From Saccharospirillum salsuginis (lineage in GTDB: Bacteria; Pseudomonadota; Gammaproteobacteria; Pseudomonadales; Natronospirillaceae): a DNA stretch of 64,000 bases. How positions within the stretch are numbered: position 1 is the first letter of the stretch; each line of letters starts with the position of its first letter. The stretch is from the NCBI RefSeq assembly GCF_014651855.1, contig NZ_BMXR01000006.1, positions 307,515-371,514 of the forward strand, written 5' to 3'. The translations under genes were made by a program, and so were the position numbers. The notes beneath the pieces are model-generated. The model saw only the letters and a program-made list of their open reading frames with translations, was not told the DNA's origin and made no database searches. This document shows, in pieces, positions 8,207 through 17,466 of the stretch.

Positions 8207-9571
8207 ATGGTCATAGCGGTTGTACTGTTAGCCTTGGTGGTGTTTACGGTCATCGTGCATTTGGCCAGCCCTTGGTGGTTGACGCCGCTGGCGTCCAATT
8301 GGGGGTCGATCGACAGCACCATTGAGATTTCCTTCTGGGTGACCGGCGTGGTGTTCGTCGCCGTGAACCTGTTTCTTGCCTGGGTGGTTTGGCGCTACCG
8401 GCACACGAATAAACACAAGGCCCATTACGAACCCGAAAACAAACCCCTCGAAGGCGGTTTGACACTGGTGACGGCCATTGGTGTCGCCGCCATGTTAACG
8501 CCGGGTCTGATCGTCTGGGCCAACATCGTCAACGTGCCCGAAGACGCCCAGGTCGCCGAAGCCATCGGTCAGCAATGGCAATGGACCTATCGTTTCCCCG
8601 GCGACGATGGTGAACTGGGTTCCGCCGATGCCCGTCATGTGACCGTTAACAACCCCTTCGGTCTGAACCCCGAGGACCCGACCGGCCAGGATGATGTTCT
8701 GATCAACAGCCACCGGATACACCTGCCGGTGGATGAATCGGTCAAGTTGTATCTGCGCTCCACCGATGTGTTGCACAACTTCGCCGTCCCCCAGTTTCGC
8801 ATCAAAATGGACCTGGTTCCCGGCACGGAGACACACCAGTGGTTCGAACCCAGCCGCACCGGAACCTTCGACATTCTCTGTGAGGAGTTGTGCGGCATCG
8901 CCCACTACACCATGCGCGGCCAGGTGGTTGTGGAAGAACGCGCGGCTTTCGACGACTGGCTCGCCCGGTTCCCGACCTTCGCCGAGACCCAGCGTCAACC
9001 GCAAATCGACCTGGCGGCGGGCGAACAATTGTTTACCAGTTGCGCCGGCTGCCACGGACAGGACGGAGCCGGCAACCCGGACCAGAACGCCCCCAACCTG
9101 ACCGCCCTGACCCCGGATTACATGGCGCGGCAACTTCGGTATTACCGCGACGGCATTCGCGGTACCCATCGTGAGGATACCGCCGGCCAGCAGATGGCGG
9201 CCATCGCTCAGTCGCTGTTTTCTGGTGAGAGTCCGGGGGCGGATCAACGCAATCTTCTGGCCTACATCGATCAACTGCCGGATGTCGACAGCCCGGCGAC
9301 CATCGATGGCGACCCTAAACGCGGTCGGCGCGTCTACGAACCCTGCGCGGCCTGTCACGGAGTCAATGCCGAAGGTCGGCCGATGTTGAGCGCGCCTCAG
9401 TTGGCCGGACAGGCCGACTGGTATCTGCGCCGCCAGTTGGAACACTTCAGCCTGGGTTGGCGCGGTGAGCACCCGGAAGATCAGTACGGCACCCAGATGC
9501 AACTGATGACACGCACCATTAAAAGTCCGGAGCGGTTGGAAAACCTGTTGGCGTATCTGTCATCGCTCTAA
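8207..9571 (+). CDS. coxB: Cytochrome c oxidase subunit II fused to two cytochrome c domains
   Basis: A 454-aa subunit II of a haem-copper oxidase. Two N-terminal TM helices (about 2-22 and 43-63) anchor the periplasmic CuA domain. Its ligands are visible in VLHNFAVPQ and in the cluster CEELCGIAHYTM (Cys, Cys, His, Met). Two c-type haem motifs follow: SCAGCH near residue 280 and PCAACH near residue 380. The protein thus feeds electrons through its own cytochromes (caa3-like). It is first in a six-gene operon. The order II-I-III-III resembles CoxMNOP of Bradyrhizobium. Confidence 0.95.
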   Translation: MVIAVVLLALVVFTVIVHLASPWWLTPLASNWGSIDSTIEISFWVTGVVFVAVNLFLAWVVWRYRHTNKHKAHYEPENKPLEGGLTLVTAIGVAAMLTPGLIVWANIVNVPEDAQVAEAIGQQWQWTYRFPGDDGELGSADARHVTVNNPFGLNPEDPTGQDDVLINSHRIHLPVDESVKLYLRSTDVLHNFAVPQFRIKMDLVPGTETHQWFEPSRTGTFDILCEELCGIAHYTMRGQVVVEERAAFDDWLARFPTFAETQRQPQIDLAAGEQLFTSCAGCHGQDGAGNPDQNAPNLTALTPDYMARQLRYYRDGIRGTHREDTAGQQMAAIAQSLFSGESPGADQRNLLAYIDQLPDVDSPATIDGDPKRGRRVYEPCAACHGVNAEGRPMLSAPQLAGQADWYLRRQLEHFSLGWRGEHPEDQYGTQMQLMTRTIKSPERLENLLAYLSSL

Positions 9572-9592
9572 TCGAACGCGAGGCCCGACACC

Positions 9593-11374
9593 ATGACGCA
9601 CATAGCCATTGCCGATCAGGAACCGCATCTGCACCACCCGAAGACCTTCATCGGCAAATACATCTGGAGCCAGGATCACAAGGTGATCGCCATCCAGTAC
9701 GCCTCCACGGCTATCTTTGTCGGCCTGGTGGCCCTGCTGTTGTCGGTTCTGATGCGCCTGCAGCTCGGTTACCCGGAAACCTTCGAGTTCATCAATCCCA
9801 ATGTGTATCTGCAGTACGTCACCATGCACGGCATGATCATGGTGATCTATCTGCTGACCGCGTTGCTGCTTGGTGGTTTCGGCAACTACCTGATTCCGCT
9901 GATGGTCGGCACCCGGGACATGGTGTTTCCCTACCTGAACATGCTCAGCTATTGGTTCTATCTGCTGTCGGTGATCATTTTGATGGCGAGCTTCTTTGTG
10001 CCCGGCGGGCCGACCGGGGCGGGTTGGACGCTGTATCCGCCACAGGCGATCACCGAAGGCACACCGGGGGCAGGAGTCGGCATCATCATGATGCTGGCGT
10101 CGCTCGCGGTCTTCATCGTCGCGTTCACCATGGGCGGGTTGAATTATGTGACCACCATTCTGCAAGCCCGCACCCGTGGCATGACCCTGATGCGCATGCC
10201 GCTGAGCATCTGGGGCATCTTCATCGCCACCGTGCTCGGCCTGTTCGCGTTCCCGGCTTTGTTGGTCAGCGCGATCATGATGCTGTTCGATACCGTGGTT
10301 GGCACCAGCTTCTTCATGCCGGCGATCCTGTCGCTGGGCGAACCACTGCAGCACGAGGGCGGCAGTCCGATCCTGTTCCAGCATCTGTTCTGGTTTTTCG
10401 GGCACCCGGAAGTCTACATCGTCGCCTTGCCCGCGTTCGGCATGGTCAGTGATGTGCTCAGCGTACATGCCCGCAAGAACATCTTCGGGTACCGGATGAT
10501 GGTCTGGGCGATCGTTATCATCGGCGGCCTCAGTTTCGTCGTCTGGGCGCACCACATGTACGTCAGCGGCATGAACCCCTATTTCGGTTTCTTCTTCGCC
10601 ACCACCACCCTGATCATCGCCGTACCGACGGCGATCAAGGTGTACAACTGGGTGCTGACATTGTGGCGCGGTGACATCCACCTGACGGTGCCGATGCTGT
10701 TCGCGATCGGGTTTATTTTCACCTTCACCCACGGCGGTTTGAGCGGTCTCTTCCTGGGCAACGTGGTGGTCGATCTTCCGCTGTCCGATACGTTTTTCGT
10801 GGTCGCGCATTTCCACATGGTGATGGGCGTGTCGCCGATCATGGTGCTGTTCGCCGCCATCTATCACTGGTTCCCGCTGATCAGCGGCAAACAGCTGCAC
10901 ACCGGCCTGGGCAAGCTGCATTTCTGGGGTACCTTCCTGGGCACCTACGCCATTTATCTGCCGATGCACTACCTCGGCTTCCTCGGCGTTCCGCGTCGCT
11001 ATTACGCCCTGGGCGAGGCGTCGTTCATTCCGGAATCAGCACACGCGCTGAACGAAGACATCACCATCGCCGCCATCATCGTGGCCTTGTTTCAGATCGT
11101 GTTCATCATCAACGTGATCTGGACGCTGCGCTCCGGTCCCAAGTCCGAACGCAACCCCTGGGGCGCTGCGTCGCTCGAATGGCAAACGCCGGACGTTCCA
11201 CCCAAACACGGCAACTGGGGCGATGAACTGCCGGTCGTGCATCGCTGGGCGTACGACTACAGCGTGCCGGGTGTTGAGGAAGACTTCATTCCACAGAACG
11301 TACCGGACAGCGAAGTACCCGGTCATCCGGAACATCCCGAGTTCAAACCGAAAGACTCGCGGGAGGAAGACTGA
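9593..11374 (+). CDS. ctaD: Cytochrome c oxidase subunit I
   Basis: The 593-aa catalytic subunit that reduces O2 and pumps protons in the inner membrane. Visible ligands and channel residues are MHGMIM (haem a His), the HPEVY motif with CuB His, the cross-linked Tyr and the D-channel Glu, WAHHMY (CuB His pair) and VVAHFHMVMG (haem ligands). The D-channel mouth GTRDMVFPYLN keeps its Asp. These features place it in A-type oxidases. Its end overlaps the start of the next gene by 1 base. Many long frames on the other strand are codon-bias shadows. Confidence 0.97.
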   Translation: MTHIAIADQEPHLHHPKTFIGKYIWSQDHKVIAIQYASTAIFVGLVALLLSVLMRLQLGYPETFEFINPNVYLQYVTMHGMIMVIYLLTALLLGGFGNYLIPLMVGTRDMVFPYLNMLSYWFYLLSVIILMASFFVPGGPTGAGWTLYPPQAITEGTPGAGVGIIMMLASLAVFIVAFTMGGLNYVTTILQARTRGMTLMRMPLSIWGIFIATVLGLFAFPALLVSAIMMLFDTVVGTSFFMPAILSLGEPLQHEGGSPILFQHLFWFFGHPEVYIVALPAFGMVSDVLSVHARKNIFGYRMMVWAIVIIGGLSFVVWAHHMYVSGMNPYFGFFFATTTLIIAVPTAIKVYNWVLTLWRGDIHLTVPMLFAIGFIFTFTHGGLSGLFLGNVVVDLPLSDTFFVVAHFHMVMGVSPIMVLFAAIYHWFPLISGKQLHTGLGKLHFWGTFLGTYAIYLPMHYLGFLGVPRRYYALGEASFIPESAHALNEDITIAAIIVALFQIVFIINVIWTLRSGPKSERNPWGAASLEWQTPDVPPKHGNWGDELPVVHRWAYDYSVPGVEEDFIPQNVPDSEVPGHPEHPEFKPKDSREED

Positions 11375-12054
11375 TGAAGTGGTTCGGATTCCTCAGCGAC
11401 AAACCCTGGTTGCCGATACCGGCCGGCTCCGCGCCCGAGCTGACCGGCCCGGCGCAAGTGCCGGCGCCGAAAATCGCCCTTGGCGCGTTACTGGGTGTCA
11501 TCAGCGTCTTTTTCCTGCTGATCTTCGTCACTTTTATAACCCGATCACAATACGAGGATTTCCAGGCGTTGGCCGGCGAACCCTGGCAACCTTTCAGCGA
11601 TACCTGGCGGCTGTGGATCAACACCGCCGTCCTGCTGGCCGCCAGTGTGTTCATGCATCGGGCGGTCCAGAAGGTGCGTCAAAACCCGTCGGAAGCGCCA
11701 TTGGGCTGGCTGGCCGGTGGTGCTTTGGCCGCGGTGCTGTTCCTGATCCTGCAGGTGTCGGTCTGGCAGTTTCTGATGCGGCTGGGCTACGGCGTCAGTG
11801 CCAACCCGGCGAACAGCTACTTCTACATGCTGACCGGCCTGCATGGGCTGCACCTGATCGGCGGCCTGGTGGCGCTGGGCCGCGTCTTTCTGCAGTTGAG
11901 CAGCGACCGTTCCCGGCGGGACATCACCACCGCCATCGAAGGCTGCGCACTCTACTGGCACTACCTGTTCATCCTCTGGCTGGTGCTCTTTTTCATACTG
12001 ACGCGGACGCCGGACACCTACGCATTCATCGCCGCCGCTTGTGGACTGGGGTGA
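11374..12054 (+). CDS. Cytochrome c oxidase subunit III-like protein (first copy)
   Basis: A 226-aa membrane protein with about five TM helices. Subunit-III hallmarks are YFYMLTGLHGLHLIGGLVAL and the C-terminal CALYWHYLFILWLVLFFI. It starts on the ATG overlapping the ctaD stop (ATGATGA arrangement) and is followed immediately by a second subunit III gene. The N-terminus is longer and less typical than the second copy. Two unlike subunit III genes side by side is the CoxO/CoxP pattern. Confidence 0.85.
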   Translation: MKWFGFLSDKPWLPIPAGSAPELTGPAQVPAPKIALGALLGVISVFFLLIFVTFITRSQYEDFQALAGEPWQPFSDTWRLWINTAVLLAASVFMHRAVQKVRQNPSEAPLGWLAGGALAAVLFLILQVSVWQFLMRLGYGVSANPANSYFYMLTGLHGLHLIGGLVALGRVFLQLSSDRSRRDITTAIEGCALYWHYLFILWLVLFFILTRTPDTYAFIAAACGLG

Positions 12055-12058
12055 GACT

Positions 12059-12751
12059 ATGACGACTGATTCCATGACATCAAGGGCACAGGACGCCAAA
12101 CCGATCGGCTACTGGCAAAAGATGGTCAATGACTGGTCGGCGGACAAGGAAGCCTTTCAGCTGTCCTGGGGCAAGCTGATGATGTGGATCTTCCTGCTCA
12201 GCGACACCTTCATCTTCAGCATCTTTCTGATCAGCTACATGAACGTGCGCATGTCGACCACGGACGAATGGCCGCTCGCCAGTGAAGTCTTCGCCCTGCA
12301 CGTCGGCAGCGCCAACATCCCGCTGCTGCTGATCGCCATCATGACCTTCATCCTGATCACCAGCAGCGGCACCATGGCCATGGCCGTCAACGCCGCCTAT
12401 TCGCGCAACAAGAAACTCACCTTCTGGCTGATGGTGACCACCGCCTTGCTCGGTGCCAGCTTCGTCGGTATGCAGGCCTTCGAATGGACCAAACTGATCG
12501 TCGAGGAAGGTGTAAGACCCTGGGGCAACCCCATGGGCGCCGCCCAGTTCGGTTCCTCCTTCTTCATGATCACCGGTTTCCATGGCATGCACGTCACCGG
12601 CGGAGTCATCTATCTCGCCATCGTCGCCACCAAGGTGCGGCTCGGGCACTACGATCAAAAAGGGTTCCAGATCGTCGAAATCACCGGCCTCTACTGGCAC
12701 TTCGTCGACCTGGTCTGGGTATTCATCTTCGCGTTTTTCTACTTGTGGTAA
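12059..12751 (+). CDS. Cytochrome c oxidase subunit III (second copy)
   Basis: A 230-aa haem-copper oxidase subunit III. Typical elements are FSWGKL-like FQLSWGKLMMWIFLLSD at the N-terminus, FFMITGFHGMHVTGGVIYL and the C-terminal GLYWHFVDLVWVFIFAFFYLW. The ATG at 12059 is preferred to an in-frame GTG at 12041 because GGGGTGAG lies just upstream. It follows the previous stop by 4 bases. Subunit III stabilises proton uptake into subunit I. Confidence 0.92.
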   Translation: MTTDSMTSRAQDAKPIGYWQKMVNDWSADKEAFQLSWGKLMMWIFLLSDTFIFSIFLISYMNVRMSTTDEWPLASEVFALHVGSANIPLLLIAIMTFILITSSGTMAMAVNAAYSRNKKLTFWLMVTTALLGASFVGMQAFEWTKLIVEEGVRPWGNPMGAAQFGSSFFMITGFHGMHVTGGVIYLAIVATKVRLGHYDQKGFQIVEITGLYWHFVDLVWVFIFAFFYLW

Positions 12752-12760
12752 GGAGGCGGT

Positions 12761-13087
12761 ATGAGCGAGCACGCCGAAGGCCAGCAACATCCGATTGGAC
12801 TGTACTTCAAAGTGTGGGGGTTGCTGTTCGTACTCAGCACCCTGTCCTACCTGGTCGACTACTTCCAATTCCAGGGCTACCTGCGCTGGTCCCTGATCCT
12901 GCTGTTCATGTTCCTCAAGGCCGGCTTGATCATCGCTGTGTTCATGCACTTCGCCTGGGAACCGGTGACACTGAAAATCGCCCTGTTCCTACCGATACTC
13001 GCCATCCTCGTCTTCATCTACTTCATCGCCGTCGAAGCCGACTACACCTACCTCAACCGGCTGATCTACTCACTGGGTGAACCGTGA
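12761..13087 (+). CDS. Cytochrome c oxidase subunit IV-like protein
   Basis: 108 aa with three TM helices (about 15-34, 45-66, 73-95), the prokaryotic subunit IV (CyoD/COX4_pro-type) layout. The motif FMFLKAGLIIAVFMHFAWEP matches the FxxLKAxLVxxxFMHL signature of the family. TAAGGAGG stands 4-5 bases before the ATG. It overlaps the SCO gene by 4 bases. Confidence 0.9.
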   Translation: MSEHAEGQQHPIGLYFKVWGLLFVLSTLSYLVDYFQFQGYLRWSLILLFMFLKAGLIIAVFMHFAWEPVTLKIALFLPILAILVFIYFIAVEADYTYLNRLIYSLGEP

Positions 13088-13761
13088 CCGCAACCCCACT
13101 GAAATACAGCCGCGCCGACTGGATCATGGGCGTGGCCGCCCTGCTGGTCCTGGCCATCTCTGCCCTGATCATGCTCTGGCCGCAAGGCCCCGCGCCGCCC
13201 AACATCCAGGGCGCCATACTGCCCACACCCAAACCCTTATCGGCATTCCGGCTCACAGACCACCAGGGACAGCCATTCACCCACACCGACCTCAATGGCG
13301 ACTGGCACCTGATCAGCTACGGCTTCACCCACTGCCCCGACATCTGCCCCACCACCCTGTTCGAACTCGCCGAATTCCGCCGGCAACTGGAAGAGCACGG
13401 TCGCTTCACCGACCTGCAAGTCCTGTTCTACACCATCGACCCGATACGGGACACCCGAGCCAAACTGGCCGACTACGTGCCCTGGTTCCACGACACCTTC
13501 ATCGGCCTTAGAGCAAACAACCAAACCCAGGCTGACGCCTTTCAAACCAACCTCGGACTGACCGCCCAGGTATCACCCTCCGACGACCCGGCCGACTACG
13601 ACGTGGCCCATGGCATGAGACTGTATTTGATCGACAGCCAGGGGCGCTATCGCGCCAGTCTTGAGCCAACAAAGGATCGTGATGGCAGTCAGTATTATGA
13701 ACCGGAACGATTATTGGAGGATTATTTGGCGCTGAGAAGTTGGTCGAATCAATTGCGCTGA
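13084..13761 (+). CDS. SCO1/SenC copper chaperone for oxidase assembly
   Basis: 225 aa; GTG start overlapping the subunit IV stop (GTGA). One N-terminal membrane anchor (about residues 12-33) precedes a thioredoxin-like domain with the copper site CPDIC in FTHCPDICPTT and the third ligand His in DVAHGMRLYL. SCO proteins deliver copper to CuA of subunit II, which fits its place as the last gene of the operon. No cox11/ctaG, ctaA or ctaB is present, so those must be elsewhere. Confidence 0.93.
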   Translation: MTATPLKYSRADWIMGVAALLVLAISALIMLWPQGPAPPNIQGAILPTPKPLSAFRLTDHQGQPFTHTDLNGDWHLISYGFTHCPDICPTTLFELAEFRRQLEEHGRFTDLQVLFYTIDPIRDTRAKLADYVPWFHDTFIGLRANNQTQADAFQTNLGLTAQVSPSDDPADYDVAHGMRLYLIDSQGRYRASLEPTKDRDGSQYYEPERLLEDYLALRSWSNQLR

Positions 13762-13795
13762 TATCAATTTGACTGGGTTCGTTGGCCTGTGACTG

Positions 13796-13857
13796 GTGGC
13801 GGGCGCCGGGGGTTCCTGTTTGGAGATGTCGGCAACTATGGGTGGCACATTACTCAG
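13796..13857 (+). repeat. Truncated left half of the dispersed hairpin element
   Basis: GGTGGCGGGCGCCGGGGGTTCCTGTTTGG and GATGTCGGC resemble the left arm and core start of the full copy that follows at 13858, but there is no right arm. It looks like a decayed tandem duplicate. Confidence 0.7.
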
Positions 13858-13967
13858 TGGCGGGTGCCGGGGTTCCTATTCAGGGATGTCGGCGGCCAGG
13901 ACGGCCGCCGTCAAGCCCCCAGGGATGGGTTCACTGCGACCCTGAATAGGAACCCCGGTTCCCGCCA
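13858..13967 (+). repeat. Dispersed hairpin element, copy 3 (plus orientation)
   Basis: The left arm (13858-13885, ending GGTTCCTATTCAGGG) pairs with the right arm (13939-13967, starting CCCTGAATAGGAACC) with about two mismatches. The core has GATGTCGGCGGCCAGGACGG and CCCCAGGGATGGGTTCAC. Together with the truncated half it fills most of the 339-bp gap between the SCO and ABC genes. Confidence 0.9.
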
Positions 13968-14100
13968 CGAACGACAGGCACACCTGTTTACCGTGCCTCC
14001 TTTCATTCCCGCCACCAAAGGCAACCATTCCTGTCAGAACCAACCGTGCTACCATGCCACCCCTGACCGAAACGAGTATCAGCCGTCGACAGGAGCCCGC

Positions 14101-15042
<942 letters not shown>

Positions 15043-15054
15043 GGGGACCCTGTC

Positions 15055-15816
15055 ATGAACTACTATTCGATACGCGCCATCTATTTGTTCGAAATGGCCC
15101 GCACCTGGCGGACCGTATTGCAAAGCGTGGCGACCCCGGTGATATCCACATCACTGTATTTCGTCGTATTCGGGTCGGCGATCGGCTCGCGCATGGTCGA
15201 GATCGACGGCGTCAGCTACGGCGCCTTCATCATTCCCGGGCTGATCATGCTGACCTTGCTGATGCAGAGCATTTCCAACGCCTCGTTCGGCATCTACATG
15301 CCCAAGTTTTCCGGGACCATTTACGAAGTGCTGTCGGCGCCGATCTCATACGCCGAAATCGTCATCGGCTATGTTGGTGCCGCCGCGACCAAGTCGATCA
15401 TCCTCGGGGTCATCATCCTGATCACGGCCCGCTTTTTCGTGGACTACCACATCGATCATCCGATCTGGATGTTCAGCTTCCTGGTGCTGACCTCCATCAC
15501 CTTCAGCTTCCTCGGCTTCGTCATCGGTATCTGGGCCGACGGTTTCGAGAAGTTGCAGATCGTGCCGATGATGATCGTCACGCCATTGGTCTTTCTCGGT
15601 GGGACCTTTTACTCGATCGATATGCTGCCGCCGTTCTGGCAGGGCGTTACCCTGTTGAATCCGGTGGTGTATCTGGTCAGTGGTTTTCGCTGGAGTTTTT
15701 ACGGCTTGTCCGATGTGCACATCGCCGTGAGCGTGGCGATGACGTTCGGGTTTCTGGCGGTGTTTCTTACTCTGGTGTGGTGGATCTTCAAGACCGGGTA
15801 TAAGTTGAAGAGTTAG
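15055..15816 (+). CDS. ABC-2 type transporter permease (YadH-like)
   Basis: A 253-aa inner-membrane protein with six TM helices. ABC-2 features include [13 protein letters not shown] near the N-terminus and [16 protein letters not shown] near residue 180, very like YadH. It forms an exporter with the ATPase at 14101; the substrate is unknown. AAGGGG precedes the start. Confidence 0.92.
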   Translation: MNYYSIRAIYLFEMARTWRTVLQSVATPVISTSLYFVVFGSAIGSRMVEIDGVSYGAFIIPGLIMLTLLMQSISNASFGIYMPKFSGTIYEVLSAPISYAEIVIGYVGAAATKSIILGVIILITARFFVDYHIDHPIWMFSFLVLTSITFSFLGFVIGIWADGFEKLQIVPMMIVTPLVFLGGTFYSIDMLPPFWQGVTLLNPVVYLVSGFRWSFYGLSDVHIAVSVAMTFGFLAVFLTLVWWIFKTGYKLKS

Positions 15817-15831
15817 TGGTAGTGCATGGTC

Positions 15832-15945
15832 GTAGGGCAGAAGAGCGGAGCGATATCTGCCGCGGGTAGACCCATTACCAATGGGGACTACCGAGCCACA
15901 GTATCCTTCGCACGGCAGATATCGGCCAGGCCTCTTCTGCCCTAC
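15832..15945. repeat. REP-like inverted repeat (GTAGGGCAGAAGAG family)
   Basis: The outer arms GTAGGGCAGAAGAG (15832-15845) and CTCTTCTGCCCTAC (15932-15945) and the inner arms GATATCTGCCG / CGGCAGATATC are complementary, giving a 114-bp hairpin element between convergent genes. A solo half copy lies at 38538-38569. Confidence 0.85.
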
Positions 15946-15947
15946 AC

Positions 15948-16469
15948 TCAGGTTTTCCTCAGCGGCCACTGTTTCTGCACGTCGTAACGCACGCCCTTGT
16001 CTACCGGCACCGACTCATACAGCGCAAATGAATGTACCGGCATCTCGATACCCTCCGGCGCCCAGGGCAAAGTTACCGGCGGCGCCTTCTTCGCCACCGT
16101 CAGATGCGGCACATACGCCCGCTTGTCGACCGGAAAGCCCATCTCGGACAGTGCCTGGTTCATCGTCTTTACCAGCTCGCCCAGTTCGCTCGGTACCCTG
16201 GATGGCCCCAGCCAAACGTATTTGCCGCGTCCAAACTGGCCGACCTTGTCCAGAGTCAGTTGAAACCCACGCGCTTCGAGTTGATCTCCCAACCGGAACA
16301 ACGCATCGAGCCGTTCATCTTCTACGCCGCCGATAAACGCTAATGTGATGTGCAGGTTCGGTTCGGGCACCCAGTGACGTTTCAGTCGTGTCAGGTTGTG
16401 TTCGCGCCAGTCGAGGACGGCGCGACGGGTCGAGTTGGGGCAGGGCAGGGCGAAGAAGAGGCGTTTCAT
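15948..16469 (-). CDS. thpR: RNA 2',3'-cyclic phosphodiesterase (2H family)
   Basis: A 173-aa LigT/ThpR protein. The two HxTx motifs that define 2H phosphoesterases are present as HITLAFIG (about residue 40) and HLTVAKK (about residue 125). The N-terminus KRLFFALPCP is also typical. The enzyme hydrolyses 2',3'-cyclic phosphate ends of RNA; its role in the cell is poorly defined. The TetR gene stops just upstream (16473), so the two may be cotranscribed. Confidence 0.92.
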   Translation of the reverse strand: MKRLFFALPCPNSTRRAVLDWREHNLTRLKRHWVPEPNLHITLAFIGGVEDERLDALFRLGDQLEARGFQLTLDKVGQFGRGKYVWLGPSRVPSELGELVKTMNQALSEMGFPVDKRAYVPHLTVAKKAPPVTLPWAPEGIEMPVHSFALYESVPVDKGVRYDVQKQWPLRKT

Positions 16470-16472
16470 GGA

Positions 16473-17153
16473 TCAGGGATGGACTTTGGCCAGCGTCGCT
16501 TTCAAGCCTTCGATCTGGATGGTGAACAGGTGCTCCAGTATTCGGGTCAGCGACTCGCGATTCTCGGAGGCGAATTCCTCCGGCCAGTGATGGCAGGTGG
16601 TGACGGCATCGACCACCCCGGCTTTGAGCAGCAGAGTGACGCCATGCACCAGCGACCAACTGCTGAATGAAGCCACCGATTGCTGGTAATGATCGGGGTT
16701 CAGGCCTTCGGCACGTAACAGATCGGTGAGTGTTTCACGCATCAGGGTTTCGCCGCAGGCGGCGGATTGGGTGAGTTCTTCGGTGAACCGGTCTTTGTCC
16801 GGTGTCCAGGTGAACAGGAGGTTGAACAGCCCGGGGTGCTCGAAGGCAAAGTTGATGTAGCCGCGAGCGAGGGCGCGCATGCGGGTATCCGGGTCGTTGG
16901 ATGGGGCTTCGTCGACATGCTGGCGCAAGAAGGCATCGAGTTTCAGGAAAGCGGCGGCTTTCATTTCGACCATGAGGGCCATTTTGTCGGCGAAGTGGTT
17001 GTAGGCGGCTGTGGGGGTAACGCCGACCTGTTTGGCGATGGCGCGCAGGCTGAGGTTGTCGAGGCTGTCGGCTTCGAGAAAATCGAAGCCGGCTTCGATC
17101 AGGGCGGCCTTGAGGTTGCCGTGGTGGTAGGCGGATTTCTTCTGCCGGGTCAT
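16473..17153 (-). CDS. TetR/AcrR family transcriptional regulator (WHG domain)
   Basis: 226 aa. The N-terminal HTH is clear (LSLRAIAKQVGVTPTAAYNHFADKMAL, about residues 35-60), and the C-terminal part fits the TetR_C_33/WHG type (FEHPGLFNLLFTW). The start is the ATG at 17153 (MTRQKK); a longer frame runs upstream through repeat copy 4 but is not coding. It lies downstream of the RND/LolA-like/barrel cassette on the same strand and could control it; this is inference only. Confidence 0.9.
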   Translation of the reverse strand: MTRQKKSAYHHGNLKAALIEAGFDFLEADSLDNLSLRAIAKQVGVTPTAAYNHFADKMALMVEMKAAAFLKLDAFLRQHVDEAPSNDPDTRMRALARGYINFAFEHPGLFNLLFTWTPDKDRFTEELTQSAACGETLMRETLTDLLRAEGLNPDHYQQSVASFSSWSLVHGVTLLLKAGVVDAVTTCHHWPEEFASENRESLTRILEHLFTIQIEGLKATLAKVHP

Positions 17154-17260
17154 GGTGTTTCCTGATGCTTTGGTCAGGTCAAGTCTAACAGAAATGTTGG
17201 GGGGTATTGTGCCATTGGTCAGCATTACCGTGGCTGTGTAAAGTTTTTTGCCAATGGTCC

Positions 17261-17389
17261 GCGCCAGAGGCCGGGGGGCTCTCACTCCGGGTCGCGCGGT
17301 ATGCCGCCCACTCAACCCATCCATGGGGCCTAGACCGCAGCGTCCCTGCTGCGGACTCCCCTGCGTGAGAGCCCCCCGGCCCCTGGCGC
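17261..17389 (-). repeat. Dispersed hairpin element, copy 4 (minus orientation)
   Basis: Long arms GCGCCAGAGGCCGGGGGGC (from 17261) and GCCCCCCGGCCCCTGGCGC (to 17389). The minus-strand core has GTCCGCAGCAGGGACGCTGC, GGTCTAGGCCCCATGGATGG and GTTGAGTG, plus about 15 extra bases before the closing arm compared with the other copies. Confidence 0.9.
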
Positions 17390-17414
17390 TTAATACGTGC
17401 TTGTAACGTCCACC

Positions 17415-17435
17415 GTAGGGTGGGCACTGCCCACC
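17415..17435. repeat. Short REP-like palindrome
   Basis: GTAGGGTGGGCA and TGCCCACC overlap as a small hairpin. A related sequence on the other strand is at 24443-24457 (GGGTGCCCACCCTAC). Confidence 0.6.
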
Positions 17436-17466
17436 ATGGGTAAGATACCGTGCCCCGTACCTCGAC

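Larger units (their letters stand above)
17154..17466. other. Intergenic region filled by repeat sequences
   Basis: It contains dispersed element copy 4 (17261-17389) and a short REP-like palindrome (17415-17435). No gene is supported. Confidence 0.7.

Noticed and set aside
9560..10969. A 469-aa open frame opposite ctaD
   Set aside because: His/Gln/Asp-rich nonsense sequence antisense to oxidase subunit I; no ribosome site or family resemblance.
13789..14100. Upstream extension of the ABC ATPase gene
   Set aside because: It translates repeat elements; the ATPase domain begins right after the ATG at 14101, which has an AGGAG site.
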